A model generated the notes under the pieces. That model ran no database searches and was not told the DNA's origin. It was given only the letters and a program-made list of their open reading frames with translations. The position numbers and the translations under genes were made by a program. From Ga0077527 sp945862135 (lineage in GTDB: Bacteria; Pseudomonadota; Gammaproteobacteria; Burkholderiales; SG8-41), in contig CAXNMF010000009.1 of the NCBI GenBank assembly GCA_964203275.1, positions 61,760 to 125,759 of the forward strand: 64,000 bases of DNA, read 5' to 3'. Positions 1 to 7,986 of the stretch are shown one piece after another. Numbering within the stretch: the first letter of the stretch is position 1; each line of letters begins with the position of its first letter.

Positions 1-2
1 TC

Positions 3-365
3 CCCTCGCCCATGGCGATTGCGGTGATACCGCTGATTTTCCTCACCGGCCTCGCCTTTGCGGGACTCGGTCTGATCATGACCGCGCTATCGCCGAGTTA
101 TGACTTTTTCATGTACTACTTCACGCTGTGCGTAACGCCGATGATGCTGCTGTGCGGCGTGTTTTTCCCGCTGAATGAGTTGCCGGCGGCGGCGCAGGTT
201 CTGGCGCAGCTGCTGCCGTTGACCCACGCCGTGGCTCTCGCCCGCCCCTTGGTCAACGGCAGCGTCCCCGCGGACTGGCTGCTGCACATCGCGGTACTGG
301 CTGCCTATGCCGCAGGAAGTGCCTATATCGCACTGGCCCTGACCCGGCGCCGCCTTCTGCAGTAA
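3..365 (+). CDS. ABC-2 type transporter permease, C-terminal part (cut by window edge)
   Basis: The reading frame is already open at the first bases of the window, so this is the last ~120 residues of a longer protein. It is strongly hydrophobic with about three membrane segments, and carries the pattern of NodJ/ABC-2 permeases: a segment with repeated Gly, a hydrophobic stretch ending in the motif GVFFPL followed by a short loop (NELPAAAQ), then LLPLTHAV and a final helix ending in Arg-rich RRR. In this family the GVFFPLxxLP region sits before the last periplasmic helix of the exporter permease, which works with a cytoplasmic ATPase. The ATPase would be expected just upstream, outside the window. 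The substrate cannot be told. The next gene follows after 10 bases. Confidence 0.75.
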   Translation, partial: PSPMAIAVIPLIFLTGLAFAGLGLIMTALSPSYDFFMYYFTLCVTPMMLLCGVFFPLNELPAAAQVLAQLLPLTHAVALARPLVNGSVPADWLLHIAVLAAYAAGSAYIALALTRRRLLQ

Positions 366-375
366 CATCGACGCC

Positions 376-786
376 ATGCTCTGGGTCAAAACCTTTCATC
401 TGCTGTTCGTGATCTCCTGGTTTGCAGGCCTGTTCTACATGCCACGCATCCTCGTCAATCTGGCGATGGAGGACAACGAAACGTCCTATGCACGCCTGCT
501 GCTGATGGCGCGCAAGCTCTACCGTTTCATGACCCTGCTCGCCGTACCGGCACTGGTGTTCGGCCTGTGGCTGTGGCTGGGTTACGGCATCAGCGGCGGC
601 TGGCTGCACGCCAAGTTGGTGCTGGTGGTGCTGCTGATCGGTTACCACCATGCCTGCGGCAGCCTGCTGAAAAAATTCGAGCAAAAGCGTAATACCCGCT
701 CGCATGTCTGGTTCCGCTGGTTCAACGAGGTACCGGTGCTGGCGCTGTTCGCCACGCTGATCCTCGTGGTGCTGAAGCCGTTCTGA
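376..786 (+). CDS. HemJ/CopD-like integral membrane protein (possible protoporphyrinogen oxidase)
   Basis: A 136-residue protein with about four membrane segments. The N-terminus has a His in the first helix (KTFHLLF) followed by SWFAGLFYMPR, which is close to the signature of the HemJ family (UPF0093), the haem-binding quinone-dependent protoporphyrinogen IX oxidase found in many proteobacteria that lack HemG and HemY oxidases. A second conserved-type segment, WLHAKLVLV, also fits. Length matches HemJ (about 140). The same fold is annotated as CopD family when HemJ cannot be proven. Note that the hemY at 50.5 kb is the TPR protein, not an oxidase, so a HemJ would fill a real gap in haem synthesis. 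The gene sits between a permease and an exported HIRAN protein with very short gaps. Confidence 0.7.
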   Translation: MLWVKTFHLLFVISWFAGLFYMPRILVNLAMEDNETSYARLLLMARKLYRFMTLLAVPALVFGLWLWLGYGISGGWLHAKLVLVVLLIGYHHACGSLLKKFEQKRNTRSHVWFRWFNEVPVLALFATLILVVLKPF

Positions 787-791
787 CCCCC

Positions 792-1172
792 GTGCTCCAC
801 TTCGCCGCAATCCTTGCGCTTTCGCTGGCGCTGCAACCCGCCTGCGCCGCCGATGCGCGCATCATCGTTCAGCAATCGCCGCTGGCCGGATTCCAGTATT
901 ACGAGGGCAAGGTGCTGTGGGACAACATGCGCGTCGGCGACCCGCTGACGCTGAGGCGCGAGCCGCAGAATCCGCACGACGCCAACGCGGTGCGCGTGGA
1001 GTGGAAAGGCCAGCCGCTGGGTTATGTGCCACGCCGTGACAACAGCGATGTTGCACGACAGATGGATCGCGGCGTACCGATTCAGGCGCGTATCGTGCGC
1101 CTGAAGGAGGCGCGCAATCCCTGGCAGCGCGTTGAATTCGAAGTCTTTGTGGAACTTGCGGCACGCCCCTGA
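792..1172 (+). CDS. Exported HIRAN-domain protein
   Basis: A 126-residue protein starting with GTG. Residues 1-19 form a signal peptide (LALSLALQPACA then ADA). The rest reads as a HIRAN domain: FQYYEGKVLWDNMRVGD, then LTLRREPQNPHDANAVRVEW and GYVPR, the last being the typical HIRAN core with the NPHDxNAV motif. HIRAN is best known as a DNA 3'-end binding module of HLTF and Rad5, but short stand-alone versions with a signal peptide occur in proteobacteria, and their role is not established. The stop overlaps the spacer to the next gene by only one base. Function in the periplasm is unknown. Confidence 0.75.
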   Translation: MLHFAAILALSLALQPACAADARIIVQQSPLAGFQYYEGKVLWDNMRVGDPLTLRREPQNPHDANAVRVEWKGQPLGYVPRRDNSDVARQMDRGVPIQARIVRLKEARNPWQRVEFEVFVELAARP

Positions 1173-1173
1173 C

Positions 1174-2331
1174 ATGGAACAATTTTTCGCCACCTGCCCG
1201 CGCGGCCTTGAAGGCGTGCTCGCCGACGAACTGAAAGCCCTCGGCGCTGCCGACATCCAAACCGCCGACGGCGGCACCGGCTTTCGCGGTCCCTATGCGC
1301 TTTGCCGGCGCGTCAACCTCGAAAGCCGCATCGCCAGCCGGATACTGTGGCGCGTCGGACACTGTGGCTACCGCAGTGAAAACGACATTTTCAATGCAGC
1401 GAAAAAAATCCGCTGGTCGCAATGGTTCGGCCCGAAGCAGACCATCCGTGTCGATACCGCAGCCATCAAAAGCCCGCTGCAGAGCATCGACTTCGTCACG
1501 CTGCGCGTCAAAGACGCCGTCTGCGACGTGTTGCGTGACAGCGAAGGCCTGCGCCCCGATGTCGACACCCGCGCACCCGATGTGCGCATCCATGTTTTCT
1601 TGACCCGCGATGATGCGGTGTTTTATCTCGATACTTCGGGTGATGCGCTGTTCAAGCGTGGCTGGCGCACCGCGGCTGGTGAAGCGCCGCTGCGCGAAAA
1701 CCTCGCTGCCGGCATCCTCAAACTCGCAGGCTGGACGCCGGAGCAGGCACTGCTCGATCCAATGTGTGGCAGTGGCACCTTTCTCGTCGAAGCCGCGCTG
1801 ATGGCGCGCAACCGCGCGCCGGGACTGGGACGCAATTTCGGTTTCGAGAAGCTGCGTAATCATGACGCCAAAGACTGGGGCGCGCTGCGCGAACAAGCGG
1901 CAGCTCGTGAAAATAAGTTAATAAAAACAGATATTTACGGTTATGACCGCAGCGGGGATGCGATCGCCATCGCCACCCGCAACGTCACTTCACTCGGCCT
2001 GGAATCGCAGATTGCGCTGAAGCAATGCAGCTTTGAGGATTCCAAGCCACCAGTCGCAGCGGGTTTGCTGATCACCAATCCGCCCTACGGCGTGCGCATG
2101 GAAGAACTCGACGACCTCGCCGACTGGTATCCGAAAGTCGGCGACGTGCTGAAACAACGTTACGCCGGCTGGACGGCTTTCATCCTCACCGGCGATCTGC
2201 GCATGGCCAAGCTGATCGGACTAAAACCGTCGAAACGCACGCCGCTTTTCAACGGTGCGCTGGAATGCCGGCTGTTCCGTTTTGAAATGGTCGCCGGCTT
2301 CATGCGCAAGGACGCACCGCCGAAAGCTTAG
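1174..2331 (+). CDS. rlmL: THUMP-domain class I SAM-dependent rRNA methyltransferase (RlmL-like)
   Basis: I chose the ATG at 1174, directly after the previous stop; an upstream in-frame ATG at 1132 would overlap the HIRAN gene. The 385-residue protein starts EQFFATCPRGLE, as THUMP methyltransferases do, has a THUMP region at about residues 45-155, the SAM motif I DPMCGSGT near residue 195, and the catalytic NPPYG motif near residue 302, which marks N2-guanine methylation. E. coli RlmL is a 700-residue fusion of RlmL and RlmK; this protein corresponds to the RlmL (m2G2445 of 23S rRNA) half alone. Its 3' end overlaps the convergent TauE gene by four bases. Confidence 0.85.
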   Translation: MEQFFATCPRGLEGVLADELKALGAADIQTADGGTGFRGPYALCRRVNLESRIASRILWRVGHCGYRSENDIFNAAKKIRWSQWFGPKQTIRVDTAAIKSPLQSIDFVTLRVKDAVCDVLRDSEGLRPDVDTRAPDVRIHVFLTRDDAVFYLDTSGDALFKRGWRTAAGEAPLRENLAAGILKLAGWTPEQALLDPMCGSGTFLVEAALMARNRAPGLGRNFGFEKLRNHDAKDWGALREQAAARENKLIKTDIYGYDRSGDAIAIATRNVTSLGLESQIALKQCSFEDSKPPVAAGLLITNPPYGVRMEELDDLADWYPKVGDVLKQRYAGWTAFILTGDLRMAKLIGLKPSKRTPLFNGALECRLFRFEMVAGFMRKDAPPKA

Positions 2332-3089
2332 CCGCGCAGCGCACGGATGATCAGCGATCCGCCGATCATCAACAGCAGCACACCGATGATTTTCAGCAGC
2401 GTCTCGCGCGACGCACTGAGCTGGATATGGTGACCGGCCCAGATGCCGCCGAGGGCAAAGGGTAGCAGCATGACGGCGCCGATCACGCGGTCGATCAGTA
2501 TCAGCCCGCCGAACAGAAACACCAGCGCGCGGATCGAGGTCGACAGCAGCACCATATTCGACAGCGTCGCGCGCAGCACCGCCTTGTCCGGCAGGCGGCG
2601 CGACAGATAGATTGCGTAAGGCGGCGCGCCGACACCGAACAGCGTGCCGGCCGCGCCGCCGCAGAATCCGGAAATCACCGCCCAGGGATGGCGCGCAATT
2701 CCGATCTGCGGCGCACCGGCAAACAGAGAATACAGGCCGTAACAGAACAGGAAGATACCGAAGGCGGCAATCGTCGCATTCTGCGGGATTGTCACCAGCG
2801 CAGTAACGCCGGCGACCGCGCCGGCGAGTGAGCAAGGCGCCATCCATTTGAGTTCACCGCGATCCGCCTCTTTCGAAAAGCGCGATCCCAGCGCCAGTGC
2901 CGCAGACACGTCGAGCAGCACACACATCGGCAGCACAAAACTCAGCGGGAAAAAGTACGACAGTGCCGGCACCGTGAACATCGCGGCGCCAAAGGTGGTG
3001 ATTCCGAAAATGACGTAGGCACCGAGGATGATCACCGCACAGGCCGCATAGGTCGGCAGATCGAAGGGGATGCTGAAAGGGATATCCAT
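2328..3089 (-). CDS. TauE/SafE family sulfite or anion exporter
   Basis: A 253-residue hydrophobic protein with about eight membrane segments arranged as two halves, the TauE/SafE pattern. Family hallmarks include GITTFGAAMFTVPAL near the N-terminus and the repeat-like SGFCGGAAGTLFGVGAPPYAIYL in the middle. I chose the ATG at 3089; a TTG one codon upstream is also possible. TauE was named for sulfite or sulfoacetate export during taurine breakdown. The window's right end carries xsc, an enzyme that releases sulfite, but the two are 60 kb apart, so any functional link is inference. The gene follows the pilU terminator hairpin on the same strand. Confidence 0.85.
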   Translation of the reverse strand: MDIPFSIPFDLPTYAACAVIILGAYVIFGITTFGAAMFTVPALSYFFPLSFVLPMCVLLDVSAALALGSRFSKEADRGELKWMAPCSLAGAVAGVTALVTIPQNATIAAFGIFLFCYGLYSLFAGAPQIGIARHPWAVISGFCGGAAGTLFGVGAPPYAIYLSRRLPDKAVLRATLSNMVLLSTSIRALVFLFGGLILIDRVIGAVMLLPFALGGIWAGHHIQLSASRETLLKIIGVLLLMIGGSLIIRALRG

Positions 3090-3090
3090 C

Positions 3091-3120
3091 AAGAAAAACG
3101 CCGGCGCTGCGGCCGGCGTT
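3091..3120 (-). terminator. Rho-independent terminator after pilU
   Basis: A perfect 9-bp inverted repeat (AACGCCGGC at 3097-3105 and its complement at 3112-3120) with a 6-base loop is followed on the minus strand by a TTTTTCTT tract. It lies between the pilU stop at 3144 and the TauE start at 3089. Confidence 0.75.
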
Positions 3121-3143
3121 CCCCTGCATGAAGATGCAGTAAA

Positions 3144-4287
3144 TCAGACAAGATTCAGATGCTCGATGCCGGTCATCACATCCTTGTCCTTGGCGTCCTT
3201 GCTGTTGAGCTTGATCATCAGCCGCAGTTCGTTCATCGAGTCGGCGTTGCGCAGCGCGTCCTCGTAACTGATCTCGCCAGCCTCGTAGAGATCGAACAGA
3301 TGCTGGTCGAAGGTCTGCATGCCCAACTCGCGCGACTTGGCCATGATGCCCTTGATCTCGTGCACTTCGCCCTTGAAGATCAGGTCGGAAATCAGCGGCG
3401 AGTTGAGCAGGATTTCGACTGCGGCGGCGCGGCCCTTGCCGTCTTTTTTCGGGCATCAGCCGCTGCGAGATCAGCGCGCTGGAGGTTCAGCGACAGGTCC
3501 ATCAGCAGCTGGTGTCGACGCTCTTCGGGGAAGAAGTTGATGATCCGGTCCAGCGCCTGGTTGGCGCTGTTGGCATGCAGCGTCGCCATCGCCAAGTGGC
3601 CGGTTTCGGCAAAGGCAATCGCGTGATCCATGGTTTCGCGATCGCGGATCTCGCCGATCAGGATCACGTCGGGCGCCTGGCGCAGCGTGTTCTTCAGCGC
3701 GGCATGCCCAGGAATCGGTATCAACGCCGACTTCACGCTGGGTGACCACGCAGTTCTTGTGCGGCGTGCACGTACTCGACCGGATCCTCGATGGTGATGA
3801 TGTGGCCGTAGCTGTTTTCATTGCGGTAACCCATCATCGCCGCCAGCGACGTCGATCTTGCCCGAGCCCGTGCCGCCGACCATGATCACCAGACCGCGCT
3901 TGGTCATCACCACGTCTTTCAGCACCGTGCGGCAGTTTCAGATCATCGAACTTCGGAATCGATGTGTTGATGGTCCGCAGCACCATGCCAACCCGGCCCT
4001 GCTGCATGAAGGCGTTGACGCGGAAACGCCCGATGCCGCCGGGGCTGATCGCGAAATTGCACTCCTTGGTCGCCTCGAACTCGCCAGCCTGTTTGTCGTT
4101 CATGATGCCGCGCGCCAGTTCCGCCGTGTGCTGCGCGGTCAGCGACTGCTGCGCCACCGGCGTCATTTTGCCGTCCACGCTTGATCGCCGGCGGGAAACC
4201 CACCGTGATAAACAGGTCCGAGGCCTTCTTCGCGACCATCGCCCGCAGCAGGTCGTGCATGAACTTAACTGCCTGTTCTCTTTCCAT
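3144..4287 (-). CDS. pilU: Type IV pilus retraction ATPase PilU (seven single-base insertions)
   Basis: PilU is the PilT-dependent accessory retraction ATPase of type IV pili and acts as a cytoplasmic hexamer. The start at 4287 gives MEREQAVKFMHDLL, typical of PilU. The frame is broken seven times by one extra base, near 4179, 3929, 3856, 3765, 3709, 3478 and 3450. Without these the gene is 1137 bp, 378 residues, the normal PilU length, and every PilU landmark is in place: the PAS-like N-domain ending in GRFRVNAF, Walker A GGTGSGKST, the Asp box TIEDPVEY, GEIRDRETM, the His box TLHANSANQAL, and the end MGMQTFDQHLFDLY. It lies 41 bp downstream of pilT. Insertions are more likely sequence errors than real decay, because the residues on both sides remain conserved. 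Confidence 0.9.
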
Positions 4288-4328
4288 GCTCTTGCTCCCG
4301 TATTCTTGGCTTCGACTGCACCGCCGGT

Positions 4329-5375
4329 TTAGCGGAACGCGTCCTTGTTCATCGCCTTGCCGCGCGCTTCGTCCGACCGACACGATGTTGCGTTTGACCA
4401 GATCCGTCAGGTTCTGGTCCAGCGTCTGCATGCCCATGTTGGGCGCCGGTCTGGATCGCCGAATACATCTGCGCGATCTTTGCTCTCGCGGATCAGGTTG
4501 CGGATCGCCGGGGTGCCGACCATGATTTCGTGCGCTGCCGCGCGGCCGCTGCCGTCCTTGGTCTTGAGCAGGGTCTGAGAAATCACCGCACGCAGGCGAT
4601 TCGGACAGCATTGCGCGCATCATTTCCTTCTCTTCCGCCGGGAACACGTCGATGATCCGGTCGATGGTCTTGGCGGCGGAGCTAGGTGTGCAGCGTGCCG
4701 AACACCAGGTGGCCCGTTTCGGCAGCGGTCAGCGCCAGGCGGATGGTTTCCAGATCGCGCATCTCGCCGACCAGAATGACGTCCGGGTCTTCGCGCAGCG
4801 CCGAGCGCAATGCGTTCGCAAACGACAGCGTGTGCGGGCCGACCTCGCGCTGGTTGATCAGGCACTTCTTCGATTCGTGCACGAATTCGATCGGGTCTTC
4901 CACGGTCAGGATGTGGCCCTGCTCGTTTTCGTTGATGTGGTTGACCATTGCGGCCAGCGTGGTCGATTTGCCCGAACCGGTCGGGCCGGTCACCAGCACC
5001 ACGCCGCGCGGGCTGGTTGGCAATATCGACGAACACCTTGGGCGCCTTGAGGTCTTCCAGGCTCAGCACCTTGGACGGAATGGTCCGGAACACCGCGCCC
5101 GCGCCGCGCTGCTGGACAAAGGCGTTGACGCGGAATCGCGCCAGATTGGGGATCGAGAACGAGAAGTCGCACTCGAGGTTTTCTTCATAAAATTTACGCT
5201 GGCCGTCGTTCATGATGTCATACACCATGGCGTGCACGTCTTTGTGCTCCAGCGCCGGCAGATTGATTCGGCGGATGTCGCCATGAACGCGGATCATCGG
5301 CGGCAGGCCGGAAGACAGATGCAGGTCGGATGCCTTGTTTTTAACAACGAAGGCCAGCAGTTCGGAGATGTCCAT
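4329..5375 (-). CDS. pilT: Type IV pilus twitching motility ATPase PilT (six single-base insertions)
   Basis: PilT is the hexameric ATPase that depolymerises type IV pili. The start MDISELLAFVVKNKASDLHLS and the following SGLPPMIRVHGDI are classic PilT. Six extra bases, near 5009, 4684, 4596, 4480, 4441 and 4374, break the frame. Removing them gives 1041 bp and 346 residues, the family length. Visible motifs are Walker A GPTGSGKSTT, TVEDPIEFVH, REVGPHTLSF, the Walker B region DVILVGEMRD, the His box GHLVFGTLHT, the AIRNLIRE type motif and MGMQTLDQNL near the C-terminus. pilU follows 41 bp downstream, and yggS-proC are divergent, an arrangement seen in Pseudomonas and many betaproteobacteria. 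Confidence 0.92.
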
Positions 5376-5480
5376 TTATAATTCCCTGGGAAGTGTTGCC
5401 ATGCGGGCTATGCGGGGTGCCGTATGCGCGCACCCAAGCGCTGGAACATGCGCCAACCAGCCTCTGAGCGCGCCGAAATT

Positions 5481-6182
5481 ATGACCACAATCGCCTTGAA
5501 CTTGCAAGCCGTACACGACCGCATCCGGCGGGCTGCAGTGGCTGCGAATCGCGCGCCTGACAGCGTACAACTGCTGGCGGTCAGCAAGACCTTCGGCGCC
5601 GATGCGGTCGAAGCTGCGTGGCAGACCGGCGAGCGCGCATTCGGCGAGAATTTTGTGCAGGAAGCCCTCGACAAGATTGCACAACTCGGGCATCTCGCCA
5701 TCGAATGGCATTTCATCGGCCCGATCCAGAGCAACAAGACGCGCCCGATCGCCGAACACTTCGCTTGGGTGCATGGCGTCGAACGCGAAAAGATTGCACG
5801 ACGCCTCAATGACGCACGACCGTCCCATCTGCCGCCGCTGAATGTGCTGATTCAGGTCAATGTCAGCGGCGAAGCCAGCAAAAGCGGCGTCTCGCCCGGG
5901 GAAGAACGCGCCCTGGCCGCAGTGATCCGCACCCTGCCGCGGTTGCAGCTTCGCGGACTGATGGCCATTCCCGAGCCCACCACGGATGCCGGTCTGCAGC
6001 GGCAACGCTTCGCACTGTTGCGCAGCCTGTATCAGAGATTACAGACGGATGACCGTGACGTGGATACGCTGTCGATGGGAATGTCCGATGACCTTGAGGC
6101 TGCGATCGCCGAAGGCGCAACCATGGTGCGGATCGGCACGGCCATCTTCGGTTCACGGAAAGCGGCGAATACCGGCCACTGA
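5481..6182 (+). CDS. yggS: YggS family pyridoxal phosphate homeostasis protein (PLPBP)
   Basis: A 233-residue protein of the single-domain alanine-racemase-like fold that binds PLP without known catalysis and keeps vitamin B6 and amino-acid pools in balance. Motifs: LLAVSKTFGADAVEAAW, with Lys that binds PLP, FGENFVQEALDKI, EWHFIGPIQSNK, QVNVSGEASKSG and LSMGMSDDLEAAI near the C-terminus. I chose the ATG at 5481 because the family starts about 15 residues before the helix LQAVHDRI; an open frame reaches back to 5424. It is divergent from pilT with a ~105-bp spacer and is followed by proC, a common gene pair. Confidence 0.93.
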   Translation: MTTIALNLQAVHDRIRRAAVAANRAPDSVQLLAVSKTFGADAVEAAWQTGERAFGENFVQEALDKIAQLGHLAIEWHFIGPIQSNKTRPIAEHFAWVHGVEREKIARRLNDARPSHLPPLNVLIQVNVSGEASKSGVSPGEERALAAVIRTLPRLQLRGLMAIPEPTTDAGLQRQRFALLRSLYQRLQTDDRDVDTLSMGMSDDLEAAIAEGATMVRIGTAIFGSRKAANTGH

Positions 6183-6258
6183 ACCGTATAATGCGGCGAA
6201 GAGGTCTGCAGCAGTTTTGGTCTGATCACGTTCATATTTCGCGCTTTCTCATCAATCC

Positions 6259-7071
6259 ATGAACATCCTGTTTATCGGCGGCGGCAACATGGCGGCCGCA
6301 ATCATCGGCGGACTGGTCGCCAAGGGCTGGCCGGCTTCGGCCATTCATGCCGTGGACGTGCTGCCGGAAGCACTGCAGCGGCTTGAGCAGCAGTACGGCA
6401 TACGCACTTCGGCCGACGGCGCTGCAGCAGCGCGTGATGCAGACTGCATCGTGCTTGCGGTCAAACCGCAGCAGTTGCGCGAGGTTGCGCGCGGTCTTTC
6501 TTCCTTCATCAACGGCAAACTGATCATCAGCATCGCGGCCGGCATTCGCGGGGCTGATCTCGCGCGCTGGCTAGGGCCGGCTGCGCACATCGTACGCGCA
6601 ATGCCCAACACGCCAGCGCTGGTGGCCTCCGGCATCACCGGACTTTGCGCCATGCCCGGCGTCACCGAAAAACAGCGCGAAGATGCCGAAAACATCCTCG
6701 CCGCAGTAGGCGCCACTTTCTGGGTTGCTTCAGAGCGCGATCTGGATACCGTCACCGCCGTATCGGGCAGCGGCCCCGCCTATGTGTTTTATTTTATAGA
6801 GGCGCTGGAGCAGGCGGCGCTGGAACTGGGCTTGCCCGCAGCCGCAGCCCGGCAAAGCGCGCTCGCCACCTTTGCCGGCGCGGTCAAACTCGCGATGTCC
6901 GATAACACCGACCCTGCCACGCTGCGCGCACGGGTAACTTCCAAAGGCGGCACTACGGAACGTGCGATTGCTTTGCTCGACAAAGACGCCGTCAAGGCTG
7001 CTTTTGTACGCGCGGTACGCGGTGCCGCGGAACGGTCCGCCGAACTCGGCGACGAACTGGGCAAGGACTAG
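6259..7071 (+). CDS. proC: Pyrroline-5-carboxylate reductase
   Basis: The last step of proline synthesis: NAD(P)H-dependent reduction of 1-pyrroline-5-carboxylate. The 270-residue protein starts MNILFIGGGNMAAAIIGG, the Rossmann dinucleotide motif of ProC, and has the conserved VLAVKPQQL, RAMPNTPALV, AVSGSGPAYVFYFIEA and the C-terminal signature RVTSKGGTTERAI. Length is normal. It lies 76 bp after yggS; a TATAAT sequence at 6187-6192 could be the -10 of its own promoter, but no good -35 is visible. Confidence 0.96.
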   Translation: MNILFIGGGNMAAAIIGGLVAKGWPASAIHAVDVLPEALQRLEQQYGIRTSADGAAAARDADCIVLAVKPQQLREVARGLSSFINGKLIISIAAGIRGADLARWLGPAAHIVRAMPNTPALVASGITGLCAMPGVTEKQREDAENILAAVGATFWVASERDLDTVTAVSGSGPAYVFYFIEALEQAALELGLPAAAARQSALATFAGAVKLAMSDNTDPATLRARVTSKGGTTERAIALLDKDAVKAAFVRAVRGAAERSAELGDELGKD

Positions 7072-7092
7072 GAACTGGGAGCGCAGGACAAC

Positions 7093-7671
7093 ATGCTGGG
7101 TAATGCATTGATTTTCATCGCACAGGTCGCCTTTGGTCTTTTGACACTGACGCTGCTGCTGCGCTTTTATCTGCAATGGGTCAGGGCACCCTATCGCAAT
7201 CCGCTGGCTGATTTTGTCAATGCGCTGACCGATTTCATGGTGCGGCCGGCGCGGCGTGTCCTGCCCGGCCTGTGGGGTATCGATCTGCCGACACTGCTGC
7301 TGGCCTGGCTGATGCAAGTGCTGGAGTGGCTGATCATTCTCCAGGTGCGCGGTTTCCGCTTCGGCACGGAAATCGGACTGGCGATTCTGGGCATTGCTGC
7401 CGTTGCTGCTGTCGCGGTCATGCAGATGCTGGTGTACATCGTACTGTTTTCGACGCTGTTGCAGGCCGTGCTGTCATGGATCAATCCCGGCAGTCCGGTT
7501 GCACCGCTGCTGGATGCAATGACGCGACCGTTCCTGCGCATGTTCCGCCGGCGGATTCCGCCGATCGGCAATGTCGATCTGTCGCCGTTATTCCTGATGG
7601 TGGCCTGCCAGTTGCTGCTGATGCTGCCGATTGCCTGGCTGGAATCCACTGCGCTGAGCCTGCTGCGATGA
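7093..7671 (+). CDS. yggT: YggT family integral membrane protein
   Basis: A 192-residue protein made of two similar YggT units, each with a pair of membrane helices. The characteristic motif appears twice: RFYLQWVRAPYRNPLADFV in the first half and SWINPGSPVAPLLDAMTRPFLRMFRR in the second. YggT proteins have been tied to osmotic tolerance and to membrane or division-site organisation, but the biochemical role is not settled. It starts 21 bp after proC, and its stop overlaps the next start (ATGA), so yggS-proC-yggT-DUF167 looks like one operon. Confidence 0.92.
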   Translation: MLGNALIFIAQVAFGLLTLTLLLRFYLQWVRAPYRNPLADFVNALTDFMVRPARRVLPGLWGIDLPTLLLAWLMQVLEWLIILQVRGFRFGTEIGLAILGIAAVAAVAVMQMLVYIVLFSTLLQAVLSWINPGSPVAPLLDAMTRPFLRMFRRRIPPIGNVDLSPLFLMVACQLLLMLPIAWLESTALSLLR

Positions 7672-7973
7672 ACGACGGGTGGCTCCGCTTCCAGGCCGAA
7701 ACCTCGCGTCTGACCTTGCAGATCCACGCCCAACCGAATGCCAAATCAACCGGTGCTGCCGGTTTCCACGGTGATGCCCTGAAAGTCCGTGTCGCCGCAC
7801 CGGCTACAGACGACAAAGCCAATGCTGCACTGCTGGTCTGGCTGGCGGAAACCCTGAAACTGCCGCGCAGCGTGTTGAAAATCCGGTCGGGTGCAACTTC
7901 ACGCCGCAAGGTTGTGGAAATTCAGCCTGCCGATGCAGTCATCGCCGCCCGCGCAGCCGGACTGGCCAGCTGA
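7668..7973 (+). CDS. yggU: DUF167 (YggU) family protein
   Basis: A 101-residue protein starting at the ATG that overlaps the yggT stop codon by four bases. It shows the whole DUF167 pattern: LTLQIHAQPNAKST, the GFHGDALKVRVAAPATDDKANAAL core, then LKLPRSVLKIRSGATSRRK. The fold is a small alpha/beta domain of unknown function that travels with yggT and proC. It ends 13 bp before the convergent phospholipase D gene. Confidence 0.9.
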   Translation: MNDGWLRFQAETSRLTLQIHAQPNAKSTGAAGFHGDALKVRVAAPATDDKANAALLVWLAETLKLPRSVLKIRSGATSRRKVVEIQPADAVIAARAAGLAS

Positions 7974-7986
7974 ATCAGGTTGATTG

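Noticed and set aside
3144..5375. Programmed +1 frameshifting to make PilT/PilU
   Set aside because: Six or seven shifts per gene with no slippery sites or shared motif cannot be programmed; insertion errors fit better.
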